A stretch of 64,000 nt of DNA from Planctomycetota bacterium (GTDB lineage: Bacteria > Planctomycetota > UBA8742 > UBA2392): assembly GCA_019636195.1 (NCBI GenBank), contig JAHBYA010000007.1, forward strand, positions 62,001-126,000. The letters run 5' to 3'. Every line of letters starts with the position of its first letter. The first letter of the stretch is position 1. Below the pieces are notes generated by a model, which worked only from the letters and a program-made list of their open reading frames with translations, ran no database searches and had not been told where the DNA came from. The position numbers were made by a program, and so were the translations under genes. Of the stretch, positions 5,220 through 14,227 are shown piece by piece.

Positions 5220-5747
5220 CTATTCGTCCTTGGCGTACTTGTCGCCTGGCAGGCTGGGCGGGGGCGCGGCGGGGTTATCGACCTTGGTGGATTCAGGCTC
5301 GCGGTCGGTTTCATCCAGCTCTTCTTCGTCGTCGTCTTCGTCGTCGTCCGGCGCCTCGGACTTTTCCAGCTTGGCGGTCTCGGCGCGCACGCGGATTTCG
5401 CGCTCAAGGATCACCCTTGCGGTGTCCTTGCCGTCGTCGGTCAGGCTTACGTTGTAGATCGAATTGGGGCTGGTGCGCCCGGCCATGATCGCGCCGCTGC
5501 CGTACTTCACGCTGATCAGGCCCAGCTCTTCCAGTGTGTGGATTTCCTGCGTGAACACAGCCTCAAAGCCCCAGTTGAAGCGCGCCTTTTCACGGTTGCG
5601 CTCAAGGATCCGCAGCAGCTCCATGCGCGCCTGGCGGTAACTGGCCTGGTTCATGCCCAGCTCTTCGAGGCGCTTGTGCAGATACTTCAACAACTCACGG
5701 CCTACTTCCGTGATCGTCTTGTCTTCGTCTGAGCTGCTGTCCGTCAC
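5220..5747 (-). CDS. Hypothetical protein with acidic tail
   Basis: 175 residues from GTG 5747, which overlaps the upstream stop by four bases (GTGA), suggesting translational coupling to the TIM-barrel gene. Residues 1-110 are mostly helical by composition and contain the phrase GFEAVFTQEIHTLEELGLISVKYGSG, which reads like a winged-helix recognition region followed by a beta wing. From about 130 a run of Asp and Glu (DDDEDDDEEELDETD) leads to a Pro-rich end. No family is recognised. Last gene of the three-gene minus-strand operon starting at 8526. Confidence 0.75.
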   Translation of the reverse strand: MTDSSSDEDKTITEVGRELLKYLHKRLEELGMNQASYRQARMELLRILERNREKARFNWGFEAVFTQEIHTLEELGLISVKYGSGAIMAGRTSPNSIYNVSLTDDGKDTARVILEREIRVRAETAKLEKSEAPDDDEDDDEEELDETDREPESTKVDNPAAPPPSLPGDKYAKDE

Positions 5748-6574
5748 TGTTGCGCATCCATGAATGGGTCCAGGAACTTCCTGGCGCGTGCCGCCACTGC
5801 CACCGCGTCGCGACTGCCCTCGCTTAACTCAACACATGCCGGGCCGCGATAGCCGACTTCGTGAAGCGCCTTGAACACGGCGCCGAAGTCCACGCTCCCC
5901 TCGCCAAAGAAGAGATGACGGTGCCGCCGCGGCAGCATGTCGTCGAGTTGCAGATTGTACAGCACCTCGGCGTATCTGCACAGGTACTCAGCCTCCGGCC
6001 CTTCTTCCATGCATTCAAGGTGCCCCACGTCCAGCGTCAACCCCGGCTTGAAGCCCAGCAGCCCCGCCAGCCGGTCATAGTCGGCCATGCGCTGCACCAG
6101 CATGCCCGGCTCAGGCTCCAGCGCCGCGCGCAGGCCGTGGTTGCGGCACACGTCCTCGAGTTTCTCAACGTGAAAGGCCAGCCGGCTGAACAACTCTTCG
6201 TCGCCGCCTGCCCAGCCTTCGGGTACGGCGCCCGACCAGTAACTGAGCGCAAGCGCCCCCAGGTCTTCGCCGATTTCGGCGGCGCGGTACAGAAACTGCA
6301 CGCGCGTGTCGGGCTCGTTGTCGATCAGCGTCGGGCGATGCTTGCGCCGCGCATCCAGCAGAAAGCGCGCGCCGGTTTCAATGACGCAGGCCAGCCCCAG
6401 GCGGTCCAGTTGACTGGCAACCGCCCCGACTTCGCGGGCGCTGCTGGTAAACGGGTTGAGGTGATGCACGTCCAGCGTCAGCGCGACGCAGCGGTAGCCC
6501 TGCTCGGCGATGATCGCAAGGGCGTCTTCCAGCCGGTGATAGCCGAAGCCGTTGGTGTTGTAACCGAGCAGCAT
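5744..6574 (-). CDS. Sugar phosphate isomerase/epimerase-like TIM barrel (xylose-isomerase-like superfamily)
   Basis: About 276 residues. The ATG at 6574 overlaps the upstream sulfatase stop as TGATG and is preferred over a GTG 12 bases earlier, which has no ribosome site. The protein opens with LGYNTNGFGYHRLEDALAIIAEQGY and has the AP-endonuclease-2/xylose-isomerase pattern: ALTLDVHHLNP, an AALEPEPGML strand carrying a metal-binding Glu, TLDVGHLECM with Asp and His, NLQLDDMLPRRHRHLFFGEGSVDF with the late-barrel ligands, and VELSEGSRDA at the end. The fold needs a divalent metal. The substrate is unknown; the sulfatase partner suggests handling of a sulfated or phosphorylated sugar or headgroup (inference). 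Confidence 0.85.
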   Translation of the reverse strand: MLLGYNTNGFGYHRLEDALAIIAEQGYRCVALTLDVHHLNPFTSSAREVGAVASQLDRLGLACVIETGARFLLDARRKHRPTLIDNEPDTRVQFLYRAAEIGEDLGALALSYWSGAVPEGWAGGDEELFSRLAFHVEKLEDVCRNHGLRAALEPEPGMLVQRMADYDRLAGLLGFKPGLTLDVGHLECMEEGPEAEYLCRYAEVLYNLQLDDMLPRRHRHLFFGEGSVDFGAVFKALHEVGYRGPACVELSEGSRDAVAVAARARKFLDPFMDAQQ

Positions 6575-8526
6575 CAGGTTTCCCACGGTGCAAGTTTGAT
6601 CGCGTGGCCGCGCTGCATGGCTGCAAGGTGCGCGTCGGCGGCGGCGGCAGACGCGCCGGCAAGCGGCAGACGCGCGCGCAGGGCAATCGCGTCGTCGATG
6701 CTGCCCGCCTCGCCGATGCGGTACTCAACCAGCAGCAGCAGCCAGGCCACGCGGTCGTCGCCGGTGTCGCGGGCCAGCAGGCGCAGTTGCTCATGGTCGT
6801 CCAGCCACGCCAGCAGCAACGCGCGGTTCAGGTCGGCGGCCAGCGCGGCGGCGGTTTGGCTGTGCCGGGCGCTGTGACGGGCGGATGCGCCCAGCGAAGC
6901 CGCTGCCTCGCGGGTGTATGCGGCTGCCTTGTCGCGGCCAAGCTCGCGCCAGTTGGCGGTCACGAGCCCTTGCAGCACGGCGGCCAGCAGGCGGTGCGCC
7001 ATGGCAAAGGCGGGGTGGTCGGCCAGCAGGCGGCGCAGCCGATCGGCGCAGGACTCGAATTTCTGGGCGTCGTAGTCAAGCTCGGCTTCCTGGTAGGCGC
7101 GCAGCACGTGCTTCTGGCTGTGCGGCGAGGGCAGCTCGCGCGTGTCATTCAGGCTTTCGGGGTCGAAGTTCTGCTCGACGGGCACTTCGCCGGGGTAGGG
7201 GCTGCCGCCCACTGCCTCGCGCGGTGCGGCGCTGCCCTTGCGCGGCGGCAACCACGCGCCCATCAGGCGCGTGATCTCGTCGCGGGCGGCGCGCACGGCA
7301 GCTTCATTGTTCGCGGGCGCGGACTGGTCGCCGGGCAGCCACAGCGCCTCATCGCCGGCGAACAAGGCCAGCCCGTCGCGCGTGCGCAGGCCGCGGATCT
7401 TGGCCCAGTTCGCGTTCAGCCACGCGTAATGGCTTTCGACCAAAGCGCTCAGCCCGGGGTCTTTGGCGGGGTCTTTCAGCGTCTGCATCAGGCTTACGCC
7501 GTGGGCCTGCTTGCGCAGGCTTTCCGCCTTGAGCTGCATGATGTCGGCCAGCGTCGGCGCAAGGTCATAGTTGCGCACGACGTGGGGTACGCGTGTGCCG
7601 GCCTTGAGGCCGCCGCCATGCAGGATCAGCGGAACGTGCGTGGTGGTGTCGTAGCAGTAATAGCCGTGGGTCAGCTCGCCATGTTGTCCCAGGCCCTCGC
7701 CGTGGTCGCTGGTGATGACGACCAGCGCGTCCTTGAACACGTCAAGCGTGCGCAGGCGCTCAAGGAATTCGCCGATTGCCTTGTCAGTGAACGCGATTTC
7801 GCCGTCGTAGCGGCTGATCGTGTCGTCGCCCTCGGTCAGGCCCTCGTGCCGCTCGTAGGGCGCGTGGGGGTCAAACAAGTGAACAAAGCAGAAAAAGCGC
7901 TCGGCCCCCTGCCGCGCGATCCAGTCGCCGGCCAGCTTCAACGTCTGCGGCGCCTTGCGCTCGGGGATCGTCAGGTGCCCCGGCTGCAACGTGCGCACGT
8001 CGGCGTCGTCATACACTTCAAAGCCGCGCTCAAGGCCGCTGCCGGCCTTCATGGTGTGGGCCGAAACAAAGGCGCCGGTGCGGAAGCCCTCGTCGCGCAT
8101 GGCCTCGGCCAGCGTGCCCAGCTCATCGGGCAGGCGATGGTACAGGTTGTCGCGCACGCGGTGGCCGAGCGTGCTGACGCCCGTGAACTGGGTCAGGTGC
8201 GCGGGCAGGGTCAGCGGGTAGCACGAGTAGTGGCGCTCAAACAGCGCGCCGTCCGCCGCCAGCTTGTCGATCACCGGCGTACGCGCCTTTTCGTAGTCGT
8301 GGCAGCCAAGGTGGTCGGCGCGCAGGGTGTCAATGCTGATCAGCACCAGATGGCGCGGCGCTGGCGCGGCTTCGGGCTCAGGCTCTTTGGCGTCCTTGTA
8401 AAACGCGTTGTAAATCCAGACGCTGACAATGCCGATCACCAGCGCCGTGCCAACCCAGGACCAGACGCCGCCGCGGCGGTTGAAAAGGCCGGGCTGCGGT
8501 CTCGGCGGGCTTTGAGGTTCAGGCAT
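6574..8526 (-). CDS. Membrane-anchored sulfatase-like hydrolase with C-terminal helical domain
   Basis: 650 residues. A single membrane segment at about 22-42 (WSWVGTALVIGIVSVWIYNAF) is followed by an alkaline-phosphatase-superfamily domain: VLISIDTLRADHLGCHDY with the first metal Asp, then LTLPAHLTQFTG at the nucleophile, ITSDHGEGLGQHGE with the later metal ligands, and THGYYCYDTTTHVPLI. The usual Cys/Ser-x-Pro-x-Arg that becomes formylglycine is replaced by Thr-Leu-Pro-Ala-His, the form seen in phosphodiesterase-like or phosphoethanolamine-transferase-like members. So it probably uses Thr and is not a classical sulfatase. Residues from about 470 are helical and TPR-like. It leads the operon with the TIM-barrel gene. 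Confidence 0.85.
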   Translation of the reverse strand: MPEPQSPPRPQPGLFNRRGGVWSWVGTALVIGIVSVWIYNAFYKDAKEPEPEAAPAPRHLVLISIDTLRADHLGCHDYEKARTPVIDKLAADGALFERHYSCYPLTLPAHLTQFTGVSTLGHRVRDNLYHRLPDELGTLAEAMRDEGFRTGAFVSAHTMKAGSGLERGFEVYDDADVRTLQPGHLTIPERKAPQTLKLAGDWIARQGAERFFCFVHLFDPHAPYERHEGLTEGDDTISRYDGEIAFTDKAIGEFLERLRTLDVFKDALVVITSDHGEGLGQHGELTHGYYCYDTTTHVPLILHGGGLKAGTRVPHVVRNYDLAPTLADIMQLKAESLRKQAHGVSLMQTLKDPAKDPGLSALVESHYAWLNANWAKIRGLRTRDGLALFAGDEALWLPGDQSAPANNEAAVRAARDEITRLMGAWLPPRKGSAAPREAVGGSPYPGEVPVEQNFDPESLNDTRELPSPHSQKHVLRAYQEAELDYDAQKFESCADRLRRLLADHPAFAMAHRLLAAVLQGLVTANWRELGRDKAAAYTREAAASLGASARHSARHSQTAAALAADLNRALLLAWLDDHEQLRLLARDTGDDRVAWLLLLVEYRIGEAGSIDDAIALRARLPLAGASAAAADAHLAAMQRGHAIKLAPWET

Positions 8527-8596
8527 GGTCGATCCGCGAGTCGGGGTGGGGACGGGGCGCGATGCAGGTCAATCCGTAATGCCCAATCACAAATTG

Positions 8597-10594
8597 CTAA
8601 ACCCATTTTCGGATAAACACGGTCACCAGGTCGTTGGCCAGCACGAACACCATCAGCCCCAGCACAGCCACAAAACTGGACAAGCCCACCCAGTGCATGG
8701 CCTTTTCGGGCAGCGGTTTGCCGCGGATGGCCTCAATGGTCACGATCAGCCATTGGCCGCCATCCAGCACCGGCAGCGGGATCAGGTTGACGATCGCGAG
8801 GTTGATGCTGATGAACGCGAGGAAGAAGATCAGCGTGCCCGTGCCCCACTGCGCAAGGCTGTAGCTGCGCTTGGCAATCACCACCGGCCCGCCCAGGTGC
8901 CAGATTTTCACGCGGCCGGTGAACAGCGCCCCCAGCGTCATGATGATTTTGTAGCCGACCTTCTTGCTGTGATAGAAGCCCTGCGTGACGGACTCGATCA
9001 GGCCGTACGTCACAGGCTCGCTGCGCTGCTCGGCCGTGGCCAGCATCAGGTACGCGCCGCTGTCGGGGCCGTCGCGGTCAGGCTTGATCGTGATATCGAC
9101 AAGTCCGCTGGCGCGCTCGACCTGGTAGGTGACTTCTTCGGGCGGCTCGGCGCGGGTGGACATGCGCAGCGCTTCTTCCAGCGCGACGCCGTCCACGGCG
9201 CCGCTTTCAGGGTTGCGGATCTGCTGGCCCGCGACCTTGATGCCGACAATGCGGTCGCCGGGCTTCAGGCCCCCCTTGTCGGCCTGGCTGCCGGGGCGCA
9301 CCCCGTAGGCCACCAGCTTGCCGGTGATTTCGGCCAGCTTTACCGCTTCTTCCTTGGTGCTCAGGCCGCGCAGGTCAAGCGGCGAAACGACCAGCCCCAG
9401 CTGGTAGCGGCCCGGCGAGCTTTCGCGCGGCTCGGGTGTCACGGACAGGGTTTTCTGCACGCCGTCGCGCTCAATCACCGCCGACACCGTGTTGCCGTTG
9501 CTGGCATCGACCAGCCGCGTCAGGTCGCCGAAGCTGTTGACTTGCTCCGTGCCGATCGCGATGAACTTGTCGCCCTGCTTGAGGCCGGCCTTGTCGGCGG
9601 GGCCGCCCTTGCGCACGCGGTTGACGTGCGGCGGCGGCGTAACCGAGATGTCGCCGGCATAGGCGCTGGTTTCGCCGTAGATGTGGCGGCGCGGGGTGTA
9701 CGCGACCGTGAATTCGCGGGCGTCTTCCCCGACGCCGCGGCGCAACTTCAGGTCAATGCTGCCGCGCGACTGTTCAATGTAGCCTTTGACGTCGTAGGCG
9801 TTGCGCATGGTCACGCCGTTGATGGCAATGATTTCGTCGCCGTCCTGCGGCCGGTCGTCGCCCAGGTCTTCCGGAAAGCGGGCTGCTTCGTCTTCAAGCA
9901 GGATCACGCGGTGCTTGGCCTTGATGCCGGGCATCTTGATGCCGAACACCGGGTCTTCGTCCAGCGACAGCGTCACGTGCTTGCGCACGGTCTCGCCGCC
10001 GGTTTCGCGCTCAATCACCAGGTCAATGCTGTCGCCGCCGTCGAAGATGCCGGTGTAAACCACGTCTTCAAAGTCCACGACTTCGCGGCCGTTGACTTCA
10101 AGGATCTTGTCGCCCACCTGGATTTCGTTGTCGCTCCAGGCGCTGCTGCGGGTTTCGACCAATCCCACGGTGGGCTCAATGAAGGTCACGCCAAGCTGGA
10201 ATGCCAAGATGAAGCCGATGACCGCCGTAATCGCGTTCATCGTCACGCCGCCAAGCAGCACCTGCGTCTTCTGCCAGTAGCTCTTGTTGCGGTAGTCGGC
10301 GGGATCGCCTTTCTCGGCTGCGTCCAGCTTGCCGGGGCTGTCGCTCTGGCCCTGCATCTGCACATAGCCGCCGAAGGGGATCCAGCCAAGCCGGTACTCC
10401 GTGCCGCGCCACTTGAACTTGAATATGTTGAAGGCCTTCCAGCCCTTGGGGGTCCAGATGGGCATGGGAAAGCCGATGCTGAAGGCCGGGCAGTTGATGC
10501 CCACCCGCTTGGCGGCAAAAAAGTGCCCCGCCTCATGGATGGCAATCACAAAGCCAAAGCCCAGCAGCACCTGGATGACGTACAGGATGTTCAT
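8597..10594 (-). CDS. rseP: RseP-type site-2 protease with several PDZ domains
   Basis: 665 residues, longer than the usual 430-450, with the extra length in the PDZ region. The first membrane helix holds the zinc motif HEAGH (residues about 20-24); the C-terminal helix holds the second ligand in IPLPVLDGGQWL. Between them are at least three PDZ-like segments, each with an exit such as IQVGDKILEVNG, PQDGDEIIAINGV, LKQGDKFIAIG and LKPGDRIVGIK. M50 enzymes cut transmembrane anti-sigma factors or signal-peptide remnants within the inner membrane. An ECF sigma factor is encoded at 51057 but nothing links the two directly. No strong ribosome site precedes the ATG. Confidence 0.93.
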   Translation of the reverse strand: MNILYVIQVLLGFGFVIAIHEAGHFFAAKRVGINCPAFSIGFPMPIWTPKGWKAFNIFKFKWRGTEYRLGWIPFGGYVQMQGQSDSPGKLDAAEKGDPADYRNKSYWQKTQVLLGGVTMNAITAVIGFILAFQLGVTFIEPTVGLVETRSSAWSDNEIQVGDKILEVNGREVVDFEDVVYTGIFDGGDSIDLVIERETGGETVRKHVTLSLDEDPVFGIKMPGIKAKHRVILLEDEAARFPEDLGDDRPQDGDEIIAINGVTMRNAYDVKGYIEQSRGSIDLKLRRGVGEDAREFTVAYTPRRHIYGETSAYAGDISVTPPPHVNRVRKGGPADKAGLKQGDKFIAIGTEQVNSFGDLTRLVDASNGNTVSAVIERDGVQKTLSVTPEPRESSPGRYQLGLVVSPLDLRGLSTKEEAVKLAEITGKLVAYGVRPGSQADKGGLKPGDRIVGIKVAGQQIRNPESGAVDGVALEEALRMSTRAEPPEEVTYQVERASGLVDITIKPDRDGPDSGAYLMLATAEQRSEPVTYGLIESVTQGFYHSKKVGYKIIMTLGALFTGRVKIWHLGGPVVIAKRSYSLAQWGTGTLIFFLAFISINLAIVNLIPLPVLDGGQWLIVTIEAIRGKPLPEKAMHWVGLSSFVAVLGLMVFVLANDLVTVFIRKWV

Positions 10595-10621
10595 GGCGGT
10601 ATCGTAACGGAAGAACGGTCA

Positions 10622-10655
10622 AAGGGTAGGCGTGGGGCGTTCGGCGTTCGGCGGA
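10622..10655. repeat. Short GGCGTTCGGCGTTCGGCGG repeat
   Basis: Tandem GCGTTCGG words in the divergent region between rseP and the cyclase gene, related to the words at 2511 and 3466. The rest of 10656-10784 holds GATACCATAATC (10742-10753), a plausible -10 region for the downstream gene. Confidence 0.4.
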
Positions 10656-10784
10656 AGGGGCAGGGCGCACTACGTACTCCGCGCAAATCACCCAGCACGT
10701 CACATGATCCCGCAAGTTCCCCCGTGACCTGAGGCGCTTCCGATACCATAATCGCCGCCCTGACTGACGATCCTGAGGCCTCCT

Positions 10785-13172
10785 ATGCAGAACTTTCTGC
10801 CGACGTTCGTTGCTGATCAACTGACCAAGAAAAAGTCCTCCGGCACCATCGAGGGCACCGTCCTGTTCGTGGACGTCAGCGGCTTCACCTCACTTACTGA
10901 AGTCGCCTTCAAGCTGGGCGACGCCGGCGCTGAGCTCATGAGCCGCGAGCTGACCCGCATTTTCGATCCCATGGTGCAGGCGGTGCACAACCGCGGCGGC
11001 TTCATCGCCAACTTCATGGGTGACGCCTTCACGGCTGTGTTTCCCAAGGGCAAGGGCAGCGCGCGCCGCGCGCTGGATGCCAGCCACGAGATCATCGAGT
11101 TCTTCAAGAAGCACGGCACCAGCAAGACGCGGCACGGCGACTTCGAGTTCGGCGTGAAAATCGGGGTTGAGCACGGCGACATTGAGTGGGGCATTGTCCA
11201 CGACAAGAAGCACAAGGCCCGCCAGTGGTACTTCCGCGGCGCGGCGGTGGACGGCGCCGCCGGCGCCGAGCACAAGGCCAAGCGCGGCAAGATTGAGCTC
11301 GGCAAGGCGATGAAAAAGCTAGACGAGCGCAAAGACCCGCCGGGCAAGCCCAAGAAGACCGCCGCCGTCAGCGACAAAAAGACCCTGAAGAAGTTCTTTC
11401 ACGACAGCGTGATCGACGCCGGCGAACGCGCCGAGCTGCGCCACGTCGTCAGCCTGTTCCTGCGTTTTGACGGGGCCAAGGACCACAAGACCATCGACAA
11501 GGTGTTCGGCGCGCTGCTGGCTGCGGGCGAGCGCCACGGCGGCACGATCAACAAGATCGACTTCGGCGACAAGGGCTTCACGGCGCTGGTGTTCTTCGGC
11601 GCGCCGATCGCCGCCGAAAACGCCGAAAGCGCGGCGATTGCCTTTGCACAAAGCCTGCCGGTCAACGGCCTCAACACCATCAAGGGCGTCACCATGTCGG
11701 CGGGCATTGACGCGGGCCTGGTGTACTCCGGCCTGCTGGGCGGCGAAAACCGCAACGAGTGGACCTGCATCGGCGACGCCGTAAACACCAGCGCGCGCCT
11801 GATGACCGGCGCCGAGACCGGCCAGACGCTGGTGACCGACCGCGTGCAGAAAGCCGCCGAGAAACGCTGGGAGTTCGCGGACAAGGGCACCCGCATCCTC
11901 AAGGGCAAGGCCAAGGAAACGCGCGTGCTGCAGCCCACCGCCCTGCGCGGGCGCATGCGCGGCTTCACCTACCGCAACCCGATGCTGGGCCGCGACAAGG
12001 AACTGGCCGACCTGCTGGCGTTTGTCGATCCCGCCTGGGCCGCGGAGCCCAAATTCGCGGGCGTCAAGCGCATCCTGGGCGAGCCGGGCCTGGGCAAGAC
12101 CCGCCTGGTGGCCGCCCTGCGCGCAAAGCTGGAAGAGCGCGGCCGCCCGTTTCACTGGATTACGATGCCCTGCGACGGCGTGCACAAAAGCGGCTGGAAC
12201 GCCGTCAGCAGCTGGCTGCGCGCATTTTTCGCGATCGCCGAAAGTGCCAGCCAGGAGGCCAAGCGCAAAGCCATCGAAGACAAGTACGCCGAGTTCGAAA
12301 ACGACCCGCGCATCCCTGAAAACACCCGCAGCGAACTCAAGCGCACGCTCAGCTTCGCGGCTGACCTGGTGGACTGCCACTGGGACGACTCGCCGTTTGC
12401 CAAGCTGGACGACCCCAAGCTGCGCCACGAAAACCGCATTATCGCGGTCAAAGAACTGCTGCGCGCGCTGGCCGGCATTGCGCCGACGGTGCTGGAAGTT
12501 GAAGACACCCACTGGATCGACGCCAGCACCGCCGCGTGGCTGACCGCCATGACCCGCAACATCGCCACGCTGCCGCTGGCCATCATCTGCACCAGCCGCT
12601 TTACCGACGACGGCAGCAAGCCCGAGTTGCAGATCGCGCAAGACGTCGAACTGCAGGACTTTGAACTGCAGCCGATCAGCGGCGACGAGTTCACGCAGCA
12701 GATGGCCAAGGTGCTGCTGGGCGACGACAAAGAGCTGGACAACGAAACCGTCAAGCTGATCAGCGGCAAGGCCAAGGGCAACCCGTTCTTTACCGAACAG
12801 CTCATCCTGCACCTGAATGAAACCGGCGAGCTTGAAAGCGTGCAGGTGCCCACCGCCGCCGACGAAGGCGCCAAGCGCACCAAGCTCAAGATGAAGAGCA
12901 CCGACACCGCCCGCCTGCCCGGCAGCCTGAGTTCACTGGTGACGGCGCGCATCGACCGCCTGAGCCCCGAAGTGCGCGAGACGGTCAAACATGCCAGCAT
13001 TCTGGGCGTGCGCTTTTTGTCGCGCGTACTGGGCGAGCTGCTTAAACGCAGCGGCAAGGTGACTCGCAGCCTTGAAGAGCTGCTGCTCGAAAGCGAACGC
13101 GAAGGCGTGCTGATACCAGCCGAACGCGCCGAAGCCGCCGTGGACGAAGCCAGCCAGGCCAAACAGAAATAG
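10785..13172 (+). CDS. Tandem class III nucleotide cyclase - AAA ATPase protein lacking the usual TPR half
   Basis: 795 residues. The first cyclase homology domain (about 25-170) has TVLFVDVSGFTSL and ANFMGDAFTAVFP, so both metal-binding Asp residues are present. The second (about 225-390) is degenerate at the first site (LFLRFDGAKD) but keeps CIGDAVNTSARLM with the Asn-Arg pair; together they may form a pseudo-heterodimer. From about 400 comes an AAA/STAND module with Walker A GEPGLGKTRLV and Walker B LEVEDTHWID. Related proteins continue with a helical segment and TPRs. This one stops at EGVLIPAERAEAAVDEASQAKQK, exactly where that segment (FRHA...EAAY) would start. A matching piece begins at 30679. 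Function: cyclic-nucleotide or ATP-dependent signalling, inferred. Confidence 0.85.
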   Translation: MQNFLPTFVADQLTKKKSSGTIEGTVLFVDVSGFTSLTEVAFKLGDAGAELMSRELTRIFDPMVQAVHNRGGFIANFMGDAFTAVFPKGKGSARRALDASHEIIEFFKKHGTSKTRHGDFEFGVKIGVEHGDIEWGIVHDKKHKARQWYFRGAAVDGAAGAEHKAKRGKIELGKAMKKLDERKDPPGKPKKTAAVSDKKTLKKFFHDSVIDAGERAELRHVVSLFLRFDGAKDHKTIDKVFGALLAAGERHGGTINKIDFGDKGFTALVFFGAPIAAENAESAAIAFAQSLPVNGLNTIKGVTMSAGIDAGLVYSGLLGGENRNEWTCIGDAVNTSARLMTGAETGQTLVTDRVQKAAEKRWEFADKGTRILKGKAKETRVLQPTALRGRMRGFTYRNPMLGRDKELADLLAFVDPAWAAEPKFAGVKRILGEPGLGKTRLVAALRAKLEERGRPFHWITMPCDGVHKSGWNAVSSWLRAFFAIAESASQEAKRKAIEDKYAEFENDPRIPENTRSELKRTLSFAADLVDCHWDDSPFAKLDDPKLRHENRIIAVKELLRALAGIAPTVLEVEDTHWIDASTAAWLTAMTRNIATLPLAIICTSRFTDDGSKPELQIAQDVELQDFELQPISGDEFTQQMAKVLLGDDKELDNETVKLISGKAKGNPFFTEQLILHLNETGELESVQVPTAADEGAKRTKLKMKSTDTARLPGSLSSLVTARIDRLSPEVRETVKHASILGVRFLSRVLGELLKRSGKVTRSLEELLLESEREGVLIPAERAEAAVDEASQAKQK

Positions 13173-13176
13173 AATC

Positions 13177-13222
13177 GGCTTTCAGCCGAAGTCGTGCTCA
13201 CGGGCCGCTGGCCCGTGAGGCG
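13177..13222. repeat. Intergenic palindromes after the cyclase gene
   Basis: TCGGCTTTCAGCCGA followed by CACGGGCCGCTGGCCCGTG, arms complementary around short centres. The second belongs to the same family as 2762. The pair may serve as a transcript end. A separate TGATCATTGATCA cluster lies at 13259-13289. Confidence 0.55.
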
Positions 13223-13294
13223 TTTAATGGCTGTCGTTCGTTGCCTGCACATCCCGCCATTGATCATTGATCACGGATAACTGATCATTCCGGC

Positions 13295-14170
13295 GTGCGA
13301 AAGTCCCCGTTCAAGCGTGTGCTGGCGGCGCCTGTTCTGGGCGTGGGGCTGGGCATTGACATCTATGATCAGCACCCGGACTTCCGCAAATTGATCGCGC
13401 AGCACCGCGCGGGCTTTGACTTTCTGGAAGTCTATTCGCGCGGCGACTGGGAAAACACCGACGTGCCGTTCAGCGAAATCCCCGACGACGTGCCCCGCAC
13501 CTACCACCACGAGGGCCTTGACCCCGTGGCGCCCGCGCTGTGCCCCGACGGGCCGATTGCCGGGTGCGTAAAAAACCAGACGTTGCTGGGCCCGCCCTGG
13601 ACGGTCGAAGAGCTGGCGGTGCGGCACATTGACGGGCACTACACGGACTTCTTTTTTCCCGCGATCCTGAACCGCGAGTGCGTGCATGCGACAGTCGCCA
13701 ACCTTGACGCCCTGAACACCGTGCTGCACGCGCCGCTCTTGCCCGAAAATGCGCCGTACGAGTTTGTGGTCGGCGACATGCACCTTGGCGACTTCCTGAC
13801 CGAGGTCGCCCACGGCGCCGACTGCGGGCTGGTGCTCGACCTCGGCCACTGGTGGAGCTACCAGTTGTGCGTGGGCAAGGGCGAAACGCCCGACCACGGC
13901 ATTGAACGCCTTGACCTGTCAAGAGTCATCGAGGTCCACCTTGCCGGCGCACGCGTGGAGCCCTTTGCGGGCGGCGGCATATACCGCGACCTGCACGGCG
14001 CAGGGCCCATCCCCGAGGCCAGCCTGTACCTGCTGCGTACGCTGCTGCCAGGGCTGCCCAACCTCAAAGCCATTACCATCGAGGTGGAAAACGCGACCGA
14101 GGGCGCCGCCGTCGCCCAGGCCCGGCAGGCACGCGAGGTCGTGCAACGGGTGCGCCCCGACTGGCGATAA
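13295..14170 (+). CDS. DUF692-like multinuclear-iron TIM-barrel protein (MbnB/TglH relative)
   Basis: 291 residues from a GTG at 13295 with no ribosome site, so the start is uncertain. DUF692 features: GVGLGIDIYDQHPDF at the N-terminus, FLEVYSRGDW, GDMHLGDFLTEVAHGADCGLVLDLGHWW matching the family's metal strand (Asp and His ligands), VIEVHLAG, the YRDLHGAG segment aligning with the family's DTHG, and the terminal TIEVENATEG. The DUF692 Leu-Leu-Glu-Asn element is altered (YEFVVGDM), so it is divergent. Known members (MbnB, TglH, ChrH) oxidatively modify Cys in RiPP precursors with a DUF2063-type partner; neither partner nor precursor is obvious nearby. Confident in the fold, not in the reaction. 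Confidence 0.65.
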   Translation: MRKSPFKRVLAAPVLGVGLGIDIYDQHPDFRKLIAQHRAGFDFLEVYSRGDWENTDVPFSEIPDDVPRTYHHEGLDPVAPALCPDGPIAGCVKNQTLLGPPWTVEELAVRHIDGHYTDFFFPAILNRECVHATVANLDALNTVLHAPLLPENAPYEFVVGDMHLGDFLTEVAHGADCGLVLDLGHWWSYQLCVGKGETPDHGIERLDLSRVIEVHLAGARVEPFAGGGIYRDLHGAGPIPEASLYLLRTLLPGLPNLKAITIEVENATEGAAVAQARQAREVVQRVRPDWR

Positions 14171-14227
14171 TCTGGTAGGCGCTGCAATCATCGCCCGTAC
14201 AATGGGAAACACTCTTCAGGGGTTGCG

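Noticed and set aside
6604..8616. 670-codon open frame on the plus strand
   Set aside because: Antisense shadow of the sulfatase-like gene; no motif and low complexity.
8525..10732. 735-codon open frame on the plus strand
   Set aside because: It is antisense to rseP, His/Ala/Val-rich without domains, and follows from the GC-rich codon usage of the real gene.
11319..12812. 497-codon minus-strand frame
   Set aside because: Shadow of the cyclase-AAA gene, with no domain and biased composition.
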